The notes under the pieces are model-generated. The model was given only the letters and a program-made list of their open reading frames with translations. It searched no databases and was not told the DNA's origin. A DNA stretch of 64,000 bases from Lachnoclostridium edouardi (GTDB taxonomy: Bacteria > Bacillota > Clostridia > Lachnospirales > Lachnospiraceae), in contig NZ_OESQ01000001.1 of the NCBI RefSeq assembly GCF_900240245.1, positions 1,542,157-1,606,156 on the forward strand, written 5' to 3'. This document shows, in pieces, positions 29,099-36,774 of the stretch (within the stretch, counting starts at the first letter, position 1; each line of letters starts with the position of its first letter). Both the position numbers and the translations under genes were made by a program.

Positions 29099-29565
29099 GT
29101 TTCTCCTCCTTTTCTCAGCTTCCTTGCATACTGTATTACAATGTGCAAAGCAGCCAGCGTAAATCCTACAGGCGCCGCCAGATAAACATAACCCATACTC
29201 AGCTTTAAAGCAGGACTTTTTTGACCGGAAGCCAGCAGCTTCCCTGTCAGTTTGTACCCATAAACAGCGGAGATAACAAAAATTGCCAGCATAATAATAT
29301 CCACTAAAATCAGCAAATACTTTTCATTTTTCCCCAAAGCATTTCTTAAAAGCTCCACTGACATGTGGCTTTTTCTTTTTACTCCTATTCCCACTCCTAT
29401 AAATGACAGCCATATAAATGCATATCTGGCCAGCTCTTCTGTCCATGGAATCGAAATTTTAACTAGAAAGCGGTTAACTACCTGAATCATTACAGCCCCA
29501 AATACAACAAATAATAAAGCTCCTGCTATGTATTCTTCAATTTTCCTGTTTTTCTTTTTTCCCAA
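29089..29565 (-). CDS. dctQ: TRAP transporter small membrane subunit DctQ
   Basis: This 158-residue protein has four membrane segments and the DctQ core WTEELARYAFIWLSFIGVGIG. It appears to start with a TTG codon (LGKKKNRKIEEY) behind GGGGGAAGG. It partners DctM in organic-acid uptake. It lies between dctP and dctM in the order expected for a TRAP operon. Confidence 0.92.
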   Translation of the reverse strand: MGKKKNRKIEEYIAGALLFVVFGAVMIQVVNRFLVKISIPWTEELARYAFIWLSFIGVGIGVKRKSHMSVELLRNALGKNEKYLLILVDIIMLAIFVISAVYGYKLTGKLLASGQKSPALKLSMGYVYLAAPVGFTLAALHIVIQYARKLRKGGETWW

Positions 29566-29589
29566 ACAACCTTCCCCCTTTATATGGCT

Positions 29590-30646
29590 TTATCCCTGAA
29601 AATCTACAATAGCCTGAATGAGTTTAGAATCTACAGTCTCCTTCATGCTTTCATAGATAGGCTGAGCCAAATCGCGAAATTTTTCTTTTTCCTCTCCTGT
29701 CATTTCATAGATTTCCACTCCTGCAGACAGAATCTCCTTCTTCGCTGTTTCCTCTTCTTCCTCTGCAAACTTTTTATTAGCCAAAGTTGCTTCTGTAGCA
29801 GCCTCCTGAATCCATAACTGTTGTTGATCTGTCAGACTGTCATAAAATTCCTTGCTTATAATCAAAGGCGCCACTGTCAGTCTGTGGCCAGTAGTGCTTA
29901 AATAAGGCTGAACCTCATAGAATTTCTGAGATACAATTAACCCATATGGATTTTCCTGCCCATCTACTGTACCCTGCTGGAGGGCTGTAAAAAGCTCTGT
30001 AAAAGCTACCGGTGTAGGCGTAGCCCCATACAATTCCCAGGCTTTTATATGGTAATCGCTGCTCATAGTTCTGATTTTCATTCCTTTTAAATCTTCCGGC
30101 GTTTTAATGGTTTTTTTGCCATTTGTTAAATGGCGGTATCCTGCGTCCCAAAAGCCCAGGCACTTAAATCCCTTTTCCTCCATGTTGGAGCAGAGAACTC
30201 CCCCCTATATTTTCATCCTCAAACATTTGGTGCAGGGTTTCCCGGCTTTCAAAAAGAAACGGCAGGTCAAACACAGCTAAGGACGGTTCAAACTGGGCTA
30301 CAATAGCGCTGGATATATTCGTCATCTGTATATTGTTCAGCTGAACATCCTCCACACTTTCTCTGTCGTTGCCCATCTGGCCATTTGGATAAATTTCTAC
30401 ATAAAACTGCCCCCCGCTTATTTCCTCCAACACCTGCTTAAAGGTCTCAAAACTTTGATTGCAGGAATGGGTTTCTGCCGTAGTTAAAGAGACTTTAATT
30501 GTAATTGCATCAGAACGGTCTGTCCCTTTTGTTTCCTGTACACTCTGACTGCTTTCTGTCTTTACCCCTGAATTTCCAACACATCCTGTGAAAGCGGCCA
30601 TAGCTAAGCCTGTTAAAATAAATAACCTTAATGATTTTAATTTCAT
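29590..30646 (-). pseudogene. dctP: TRAP substrate-binding protein DctP, single-base frameshift
   Basis: The N-terminal part (from MKLKSLRLFILTGL at 30646) has a lipoprotein signal ending FTGC and the first half of a TRAP solute-binding protein. The C-terminal part is in another frame and begins just after FEDENIGG. Removing one G from the six-G run at 30200-30205 restores IGGVLCSNMEEKGFKCLGFW, as expected for the family (MEEKGxKxLGFWDxGxRHxTN). The gene is therefore broken, phase-variable or misread at this run. The ribosome binding site region has probably been replaced by the adjoining IS110 remnant, since no good site is visible. Confidence 0.85.
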
Positions 30647-30659
30647 AAAAATATCCATT

Positions 30660-31344
30660 CCGCCGCCAAGTCGGCGGCACAAATAGTAATGAAAGTCTTC
30701 CAATTCTCCACGTTATTGATAAAATACTTCTTATAGAAGCTACACTACAAAGCACGGGGAGGTGAGTCGTAAAGACTTTCTTCGGTTTTAGACAGCATAA
30801 AAATCAGTGTAAGTTCCTTCTTTCAAGCACAAATAAGTGGCTCTTTTAGACCGTACAGTAAGAATTGTTTTAACGTCTCTGTTAAATGTGTGGTGGAACA
30901 GTCAATGGCTTCTTTATCTCATGTTGAAAGGAGCTCCAGAGTATGAAAGTTGTTTATCAAACCTGTTGTGGCATTGATGTTCACAAATCTTTTCTCGTTG
31001 CCACAATCATCAAAACCACTTCCGGTGTGGAACCTTCCTATCAAAAGAAGCGTTTCTCTACCTTTAACAATTCTATTCTGCAATTCAAAGAATGGCTTCT
31101 TAAAAATCAATGTCGTGATGTCTGTATGGAATCTACCGGAAAATACTGGGTTCCTGTCTTTAACCTTTTAGAAGACGAAATAAACGTCACTATCGCTAAC
31201 CCTAAATGGGTAAAAGCTGTCAAAGGCAATAAAGACGACACGAAAGATTCCAAATGGATTGGGCATTTGTTTCGGTTAGGGCTGGTTCCGGGAAGCTATA
31301 TCCCTTGCAAACCAATCCGTATCCTGCGTGAATTTACTCGAACC
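30660..31344 (+). mobile_element. IS110-family element, left half with long 5' noncoding segment
   Basis: A roughly 280 bp noncoding stretch is followed by the 5' part of an IS110 transposase gene. In the IS110 family the region between the left end and the transposase start encodes the bridge RNA that selects target and donor DNA. The segment here has the right size and position. Its outer end carries a GCCGCC/GGCGGC hairpin at 30662-30679, directly beside the dctP start. The 3' half of the transposase gene lies about 11 kb away at 42440-42832. Confidence 0.6.
30943..31344 (+). pseudogene. IS110 transposase, N-terminal fragment (DEDD domain)
   Basis: The reading frame starts MKVVYQTCCGIDVHKSFLVA behind an AGGAG site. 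It covers the RuvC-like DEDD domain with CMESTGKYWVPVFNLLED, KAVKGNKDDTKDSKWIGHLFR and LVPGSYIPCKPIRILREFTR. After this the sequence leaves the family (TLPPIKTQ, stop at 31366-31368). The remaining two thirds, including the catalytic Ser domain, are absent here. It is inactive alone. Confidence 0.85.
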
Positions 31345-31468
31345 CTACCGCCAATAAAAACCCAATAAAATTAAGGAGGAATGCACACTGTCTTCTATGT
31401 GTCTTCAAACTGTCTTCAACTTAGTAAACAGTTCATAATTACTATTATTTTGCACAATAAATAAAATA

Positions 31469-31500
31469 TGGCTGGATTAGCAATTGTTTCCAATCCAGCC
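31469..31500. terminator. Terminator after the wall-binding pseudogene
   Basis: GGCTGGATT (31469-31477) pairs with AATCCAGCC (31492-31500). It lies 22 bp after the end of the minus-strand pseudogene. The short gap 31369-31468 also holds three TGTCTTC repeats. Confidence 0.6.
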
Positions 31501-31521
31501 CTAATAAATTCATTTTACTAC

Positions 31522-32716
31522 TTAATTAGTTTTTGAATATAACGCAGTGATTTTTAAACGTCCTTTATCCGGCCAACCATAATTACTATTTACGTTATCT
31601 GCTTCTCCATGATAATCAAAATCCGTCTCTGTGCTTTAAGAGACTCTTTCATCTTCTAAAAGTTCAAAATAGCTATCTACATTTTTTTCGGCTTCCTGTA
31701 ATGCACTATCTGCATTTTCATCATTAAACCATTTGCCTTCAGAATTAATAAACTGATATGTTTCTCCATATTCACTATACAGAAATTTCTCACTTGTTGC
31801 ACTTACTATTGTAAAAGAGCCATGATTGACAGAATCTGCCGGATAAATTTTATCAAACCACTGTTCTTCTGATGAATCAGTTGTTTCAGCATGTAATTCA
31901 AAATTTCCGGTTTGACCATAGTACAGGTAAGATGCCCCACCACAGTATTCATAGCCACCAGTATAATTTGTAGAAGTATCGTTATTGCTGATAGCTGCGT
32001 CACGATAATATACAACACCTATCAATTGTTCTTGACTATTAAAGTAGAATCTAATTCCATACGGATTTGTAAAATAATCCAGAACAGAAGCCGCTTGAGC
32101 AATTATATTTGCTTCTGCATTGCCACTTGCAACCATAAATTGATACCATTTACCGGAGCCAGCATTATAATTCTGAGACGCTATATTTCCATATTTTTCT
32201 AATACATCATTCTTTAATATCCCTAACGCAATACCCCCTAGCTGTTGTTAAAGAATCCCCAGTTACAAATACATGATAAGGCATTGGGTCAATATCATAT
32301 CCTATGCGTTTCCAATTCGTAATGATACTACAGTCAGCATTGTTACGTGTGACTGAGTTAATACCAGACACAACAAAATCACCTTCACTAATGGAGACTA
32401 CTGGTATATTTACGCCTTATGTTTGAATGTTTCCATTTTTTACCCACGCACCGCCTTTATTAACGGTATAGCCATCTTACGTTGTAGTATTTACCAGTAA
32501 CCAGCCATTAGCGTCAAAATAATAGCACTCAGCGACTCCATCATTGTTTCCATCAATCCATTGCCAGCCATTACTTGTATAAGCTCCATTCCCATTATCA
32601 TACTACCATTTGTCTTGATTTTCGCCTGTTCCGTTTTTCCAAGCGGCAAATGATGTACTGGTCATTGCCACAGACATTGCTACTGTTACAAGAATTGTCT
32701 TTTTCAATTTCTTCAT
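31522..32716 (-). pseudogene. Secreted wall-binding-repeat protein, decayed by stops and a frameshift
   Basis: From 32716 the frame gives a clean signal peptide (MKKLKKTILVTVAMSVAMTS, cut near FAA) and wall-binding repeats (SNGWQWIDGNNDGVAECYYF). A unique C-terminal domain with tyrosine-rich segments follows. Four in-frame stops occur: TAG at 32603-32605, and TAA at 32477-32479, 32417-32419 and 31636-31638. One extra G in the run at 32234-32238 shifts the frame. Removing that base gives a 398-codon frame ending at 31522 with all other sequence well kept. The N-terminal half is similar to the intact small protein at 50294-50629. Confidence 0.82.
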
Positions 32717-32782
32717 ACCCATCCTTCAATTACAAAAATATTATTTACGGTTTACTTTATTAGTATAACCTTCTTTCTTTTG

Positions 32783-32796
32783 TACGCAAGTGCGTA
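32783..32796. promoter_or_regulatory. Palindromic operator TACGCAAGTGCGTA
   Basis: TACGCA and TGCGTA form a perfect inverted repeat around AG, about 67 bp upstream of the wall-binding pseudogene start. Near-identical sites occur at 35619-35646 next to an HTH regulator gene, so the two promoters probably share a repressor. Confidence 0.65.
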
Positions 32797-32921
32797 TGTA
32801 ACTATATAGGTTAGAAATCGAATAGTTTTTATATCTTATCTTTGATAAAAAAACCTGTCAAGAATCTGTCTCAGCAGATGAACTGCACCCCAAAAGTTGG
32901 ACAAGAAAGTCAACGAAAGGG

Positions 32922-33443
32922 ATGCAGAAATCTATGGGAAAAGAATTGTTCAGTGAGGAATTAAAATTAGCGGTTGTTCAGTATGTACTGGAAGGGCATA
33001 CACGCAAAGAGGCATCCGAGAAATTTTGCGTATCCTGTACGCCAATTGAAAAATGGGTAAACTTGTATAAGCTGCATGGTACAAAAGGACTTCTAAGCAG
33101 AAATCTGGTTGGCCGACAAAAAGGCTTTGATGGCGAGTTTCGCCTAAAAGTGTTACAATACAAGCAGGAACATCACTTATCCTGTACACAGACAGCTATG
33201 CACTTTTGCCTTGATGTTGTAACAGTGTGCCGGTGGGAGAAGAAATTCCAAAAGGAAGGTGCACAGGGACTTATGAAAAAGCAGGCGACAAAAGGCAGCG
33301 AAAAGCGACAAAAGAAGCAGGAACAGTCGGAGCTGCAACAGGAAAACAAGCGGCTGTCAGAAGAAAATTACCGGTTAAGAATGGAGAATGATTACCTAAA
33401 AAAATTAAACGCCTTAATTCAGAAGCGGGAAAAACCCGAATAA
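32922..33443 (+). CDS. IS3-family transposase OrfA
   Basis: This 173-residue protein has two HTH segments (ELKLAVVQYVLEGHTRKEAS and LKVLQYKQEHHLSCTQTAMHF) for end binding and a C-terminal leucine zipper (ELQQENKRLSEENYRLRMEN). An in-frame A_AAA_AAA heptamer at 33398-33404 is the expected -1 frameshift site. It joins OrfA to OrfB and makes the OrfAB transposase, as in IS150. OrfA alone usually inhibits transposition. Confidence 0.9.
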   Translation: MQKSMGKELFSEELKLAVVQYVLEGHTRKEASEKFCVSCTPIEKWVNLYKLHGTKGLLSRNLVGRQKGFDGEFRLKVLQYKQEHHLSCTQTAMHFCLDVVTVCRWEKKFQKEGAQGLMKKQATKGSEKRQKKQEQSELQQENKRLSEENYRLRMENDYLKKLNALIQKREKPE

Positions 33444-33451
33444 GCGATGTT

Positions 33452-34300
33452 GTGGCTGCTGTTACAGAATTAAGGCGTGATTATCCTCTGGCAGCATTAC
33501 TTAAACTGGCCGGCATTCCCCGAAGTACATACTACTACTATTCCCGGAAAGCCAATGCTGTGGATAAATACGCAAAAGAAAGGGCGGAAATCATAGCAAT
33601 TTATCAGGAGAATCAAGGCCGGTACGGGTATCGGCGGATTGGTATGGAATTACGCAACAGGGGCTTTTGTCTGAACCACAAGACGGTACAAAAGCTGATG
33701 AAGGAATCAGGCCTGAAATATATGGTACGAATGAAAAAGTATCGTTCTTACCGTGGAGAAGTCGGCAAGATTGCACCAAATCTACTGGCTAGAGATTTCC
33801 ATGCGGAAAGGCCGAATCAGAAATGGGTAACTGATGTGACTGAGTTTTCCCTGTTTGGAAGCAAACTTTATCTCTCTCCTGTGCTTGACCTGTATAATGG
33901 TGAGATCATCAGCTATGCCATCAGTGAACGGGCTAATTACCGCCAGGTGGATGAGATGCTGGATAAAGCGTTCTCCCGGCTCCCGGACAGCAGCGGGCTG
34001 ATCCTTCATTCGGATCAGGGCTGGCAATATCAGAACGTTAGGTATCAAAAAAGACTGTTAGAAAAAGGCATTCGGCAAAGTATGTCCAGAAAGGGAAACT
34101 GTCTGGACAATGCGGTTATGGAAAACTTTTTCGGACTGTTAAAATCGGAATTGCTATACCTGCGGACGTTCCAATCATTAGACGAGTTCTGCCAGGAACT
34201 GGTCGCTTATCTTGAATACTATAACTACAACCGAATCAAAGAAAAATTGAATGGATTAAGTCCTGTCCAATACAGAATTCAAAACAGCTTTGCCGCATAA
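33452..34300 (+). CDS. IS3-family transposase OrfB (DDE integrase domain)
   Basis: This 282-residue protein carries the HTH_21 segment (YGYRRIGMELRNRGFCLNHKT) and the rve integrase core. The DDE residues are in WVTDVTEFSLF, LDLYNGEIISY with SDQGWQYQ, and NCLDNAVMENFFGLLKSE. It is produced as a fusion with OrfA by -1 frameshift. The end of the frame is 29 bp from the right IS end. Confidence 0.93.
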   Translation: MAAVTELRRDYPLAALLKLAGIPRSTYYYYSRKANAVDKYAKERAEIIAIYQENQGRYGYRRIGMELRNRGFCLNHKTVQKLMKESGLKYMVRMKKYRSYRGEVGKIAPNLLARDFHAERPNQKWVTDVTEFSLFGSKLYLSPVLDLYNGEIISYAISERANYRQVDEMLDKAFSRLPDSSGLILHSDQGWQYQNVRYQKRLLEKGIRQSMSRKGNCLDNAVMENFFGLLKSELLYLRTFQSLDEFCQELVAYLEYYNYNRIKEKLNGLSPVQYRIQNSFAA

Positions 34301-34434
34301 CTCTTGTGCAACTTTTGGGGGTCACTTCAGACAAAGCTTGTTCTTGACAGGTTTTCGTATTACTGTCAATTATGCCATAATTGCAAAAGAGGTTGATAGC
34401 TATTCTCTGTCTATCAACCTCCTGACTGCTTATT

Positions 34435-34629
34435 TTATTGTACAAGTTCCATTAATCCATTTACAACGCCCTCTACTGCATCTGCCCCCTGATTTATATA
34501 ATAATGCTTCTGGCATAATCCTTCTTTATATATTTCATTTTTACATCCTTCAATTTTACAGGTTTTTGTACATCCTGTTATGTACATCATTGCACATATA
34601 AGTAAAACGGTTATCTGTAGCTTTTTCAC
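34435..34629 (-). CDS. Small lipoprotein with a Cys/His zinc-knuckle-like segment
   Basis: A GTG start at 34629 behind GGGAG gives 64 residues. The signal sequence KKLQITVLLICAMMYITGC ends at a lipobox Cys. The mature part has CKIEGCKNEIYKEGLCQKHY, a pattern of three Cys and one His seen in small zinc-binding segments. It is the last gene of a minus-strand run with two zinc-ribbon proteins, followed by a GAGGTTGATAG/CTATCAACCTC hairpin at about 34389-34421. Function unknown. Confidence 0.65.
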   Translation of the reverse strand: MKKLQITVLLICAMMYITGCTKTCKIEGCKNEIYKEGLCQKHYYINQGADAVEGVVNGLMELVQ

Positions 34630-34645
34630 AATGTCATTCTCCCTT

Positions 34646-35050
34646 CTATTCTTTTTGCATTGGCTGTGCATCCTTCAATAATTTTTCAATACAATTAAGA
34701 TTGTTTGTCATTTTTTCTATATTTAATGCCATGGCACCAAATACCATAGAAGTACTCACAGCATACAATAACAACACAAAAATTATTGTCCCTATCAGAA
34801 ACATAGCTTTATCTTCCACAAATGCATAAAGAGAAAATAATAAAATTAAAACTGCAAAGACAAGCACTGTATAATTCATAAAGTTAAAAAACCTAGTCCA
34901 CAGAAACCCTGATGCATTTGATGAGTTCTCTCCAGTTTTTTTATCTGGCTTATCCATAACTTCTTGCACTTTCTTTCCACATTCGGGACAAAATGCGACA
35001 TTTGTTTCAAGTACCGCTCCACATTCTTGACAAAACTTTTTCTCACTCAT
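34646..35050 (-). CDS. Zinc-ribbon membrane protein
   Basis: This 134-residue protein starts with a double-Cys zinc ribbon (KKFCQECGAVLETNVAFCPECGKK), has a Lys-rich linker, and then two membrane helices (NYTVLVFAVLILLFSLYAFV and LIGTIIFVLLLYAVSTSMVF). The C-terminal tail is amphipathic. Its start overlaps the stop of the upstream zinc-ribbon gene by 4 bp. The pair may form a membrane-bound sensor or scaffold. No known function can be assigned. Confidence 0.75.
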   Translation of the reverse strand: MSEKKFCQECGAVLETNVAFCPECGKKVQEVMDKPDKKTGENSSNASGFLWTRFFNFMNYTVLVFAVLILLFSLYAFVEDKAMFLIGTIIFVLLLYAVSTSMVFGAMALNIEKMTNNLNCIEKLLKDAQPMQKE

Positions 35051-35565
35051 TTTATATCCTCCTCTAATAATAATTTACCGCATACCGTGCAGAATTTCGC
35101 ATCACTCCCACAAACTGCTCCACAACTGCATGTTTTTTTATTATCTTCCTCATCTTGGGAAATATTAGGCAATGCCGAGCCACACTGAACACAGAATTTC
35201 CCATCCCTTGCATTTTTCCCTCCGCAAGTTTGACACCTTATATATGTTTCAGTATCTAACCTGTTTTCTTTTTTTAAAACCCTCTCTTTTTCTTCTTCCA
35301 AACGAACTATCTCTTGAACATACGTTTCCACAGCCGTTTCTTTACTTTGAATTTTTTTACAAATATTGTCAATTACAGACATATCCATACTATCTGCTTT
35401 CCACAATTCATAAATTTGATTTCCCAGTTCACTAAAACATTGGTTAATCTCTTCTTTTTCCTTTTCCATTTTTCCTTTGATTTTTCCAATTTCTAAATAT
35501 GTACTGGAAATAACACTTGCAGATAATAAACCTTTATTTATGCCCTTCTTAACTTTTTCTAGCAT
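35047..35565 (-). CDS. Coiled-coil protein with two zinc ribbons
   Basis: The start at 35565 (MLEKVKKGINKGLLSASVIS) follows GGGGGAAA and gives 172 residues. A longer frame to 35748 is rejected because it crosses the divergent promoter region. Residues 20-115 form a charged helical region, followed by CQTCGGKNARDGKFCVQCGS and CSCGAVCGSDAKFCTVCGK, two zinc ribbons of the DZANK/zinc-ribbon type. It leads the three-gene run transcribed away from an HTH regulator gene, with shared operators between. Confidence 0.75.
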   Translation of the reverse strand: MLEKVKKGINKGLLSASVISSTYLEIGKIKGKMEKEKEEINQCFSELGNQIYELWKADSMDMSVIDNICKKIQSKETAVETYVQEIVRLEEEKERVLKKENRLDTETYIRCQTCGGKNARDGKFCVQCGSALPNISQDEEDNKKTCSCGAVCGSDAKFCTVCGKLLLEEDIK

Positions 35566-35609
35566 ACTTTCCCCCTTGTAAAAATTTTTCACGCTAAGTA
35601 TAGCACGTT

Positions 35610-35646
35610 TACGCAATATGCGCAAGTGCGTATACGCCTGTGCGTC
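35610..35646. promoter_or_regulatory. Cluster of TACGCA/TGCGTA operators between divergent genes
   Basis: TGCGCAAGTGCGTA at 35619-35632 and TACGCCTGTGCGTC at 35633-35646 abut each other. TACGCAATATGCGCA at 35610-35624 overlaps the first. All are close to the perfect palindrome at 32783-32796. They lie between the zinc-ribbon run and the HTH gene, so binding could repress both. Confidence 0.7.
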
Positions 35647-35701
35647 CAAAATAATAAGATTTTTATATCTTATTTCAAGCAAAACAGGAGGACATTCTAC
35701 T

Positions 35702-35944
35702 ATGACCGTAAAAGACGCTACTGCTAAAAGAATTGAACAATTATGCAAAGAAAGGGGAATTGCCTATAATGAACTGGCCAATATATGCGGCATTACACCA
35801 TCCACTATATATAGCATTATGGATTCCAAAAGACGAGACATCTCTCTATCTACCGTAAAAAAAATATGTGACGGACTTGAATTAACTTTATCAGATTTTT
35901 TCTCATCCCCCCTTTTTGATAGTTTAGAACAGGAAATACGTTAA
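35702..35944 (+). CDS. Small XRE-family HTH regulator
   Basis: The start at 35702 (MTVKDATAKRIEQLCKERGI) follows AGGAGG by 9 bases and gives 80 residues. The Cro/C1-type HTH reads AYNELANICGITPSTIYSIMDSKRR over residues 21-45. It contains an eight-A run read in frame (VKKICDGLEL), showing that A8 tracts are kept elsewhere in this island. It probably binds the TACGCA-type operators beside it and at 32783. Confidence 0.85.
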   Translation: MTVKDATAKRIEQLCKERGIAYNELANICGITPSTIYSIMDSKRRDISLSTVKKICDGLELTLSDFFSSPLFDSLEQEIR

Positions 35945-36352
35945 ATTAAAAATGTATCATATTATTCTTGTCATTTTTATCAAAAAAAGTTATAATTAAA
36001 TCGTGTGATGGCGATTCACACATGACCTTCAAAATTGCATATATGGCAAGATGCGAGTGCACTTGTCATCCCTAAGTAGGGATGGAATCGCAAATATATA
36101 AAGTTTCCGATTTCACCTATTTAAGGGTGTTTCGTATTTGTTTTTGCGGATACACCTCGTCAATGGTATTCCCAAAAAGAGTTTTTGGAGGGTGTTGATT
36201 TTTATGTGTATCATGTAGCAGATACGTTTATTAAAGTTTGCCTTTTCGTCCCTACTTTTTGGGTGGGGGCGATTTTTTTTGTCCAAAAAGCGAAAGGAGT
36301 TCAGACGCCCCCTTGCCATAAAATAATATCTTGAATTTTAGGAGGTACTACC
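35945..36352. other. Structured noncoding segment, candidate origin or RNA
   Basis: This 408 bp stretch has no convincing gene but several strong stem-loops. GTGTGA/TCACAC is at 36003-36021 and ATCCCTA/TAGGGAT at 36068-36083. A nested structure at 36149-36212 has GATACAC pairing with GTGTATC and, inside it, CCAAAAA pairing with TTTTTGG. It precedes the genes of an integrated replicon, so a replication origin, transfer origin or regulatory RNA is plausible. Confidence 0.45.
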
Positions 36353-36736
36353 ATGAACAATTTTGAAAGTCCGAACTCCAGCTCTTTTTCATTTCACTAC
36401 GACCAAGAGGCAATCGCTAAAAAAATAAGTATTCTAAGAACCGAGCACGGCTATTCAGAGAAAAAAATCCTCCAGGAATTAGAACTGAATAGCGTAAAAA
36501 TTTCTCGTTCGAACTATAGACGCTACGAAAACGGAGAATTACCAATTCCATCAAATGTATTACTCACTCTCTGCCAAATTTACAAAATTTCGCCAAACAA
36601 AATGGTGGGATTCTGTGATAATCTGTATTTATATCAAAAGCAGAAACTCATATATGAGCGCCTTTTTAAAGCTTCTAATTCTATAGCCTTCAGCCTGAAA
36701 GAGTTTAAAATGTTTTTAGAGAACGAACATTTTTAA
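36353..36736 (+). CDS. XRE-like HTH protein of the integrated replicon
   Basis: This 127-residue protein has an HTH-like N-terminal half (KKISILRTEHGYSEKKILQELELNSVKISRSNYRRYENGE, residues about 23-63, a typical XRE layout) and a helical tail. An AGGAGG site lies 9 bases upstream. It is likely the repressor or control protein of the replicon. Its terminator (AAGGACAAAA ... TTTTGTCCTT) has been split by the IS481-type insertion. Confidence 0.75.
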   Translation: MNNFESPNSSSFSFHYDQEAIAKKISILRTEHGYSEKKILQELELNSVKISRSNYRRYENGELPIPSNVLLTLCQIYKISPNKMVGFCDNLYLYQKQKLIYERLFKASNSIAFSLKEFKMFLENEHF

Positions 36737-36774
36737 ATTGTCAAGTATTTTTAAGGACAAAATCCGATGGTTTT

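Larger units (their letters stand above)
32879..34329 (+). mobile_element. IS3-family (IS150 group) insertion sequence
   Basis: This 1451-bp element has ends TGAACTGCACCCCAAAAGTT at the left and the inverse of TGAAGTGACCCCCAAAAGTT at the right. It encodes OrfA and OrfB in the usual overlapping arrangement. No clear target duplication is seen (at most GA). All parts look intact, so it may be active. Confidence 0.92.
32850..34355. repeat. Inverted repeat split by the IS3 element
   Basis: AAAACCTGTCAAGAA (32850-32864) and TTCTTGACAGGTTTT (34341-34355) are perfect inverted copies lying just outside the two IS ends. Joining the flanks also restores an inner palindrome TGTCTC/GAGACA. The IS has therefore inserted in or near the loop of a long hairpin, perhaps a terminator. 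Confidence 0.75.

Noticed and set aside
32203..32260. Wall-binding pseudogene as two separate genes
   Set aside because: The two frames join exactly when one G is removed from a G run, and only the upstream one has a start and signal peptide.
33398..33404. A7 tract in IS3 OrfA as another damaged gene
   Set aside because: A -1 shift between OrfA and OrfB is the normal expression mode of IS3-family elements.
36113..36319. 68-codon minus-strand frame
   Set aside because: It lies in a region of strong stem-loops, has no ribosome binding site and resembles no family.
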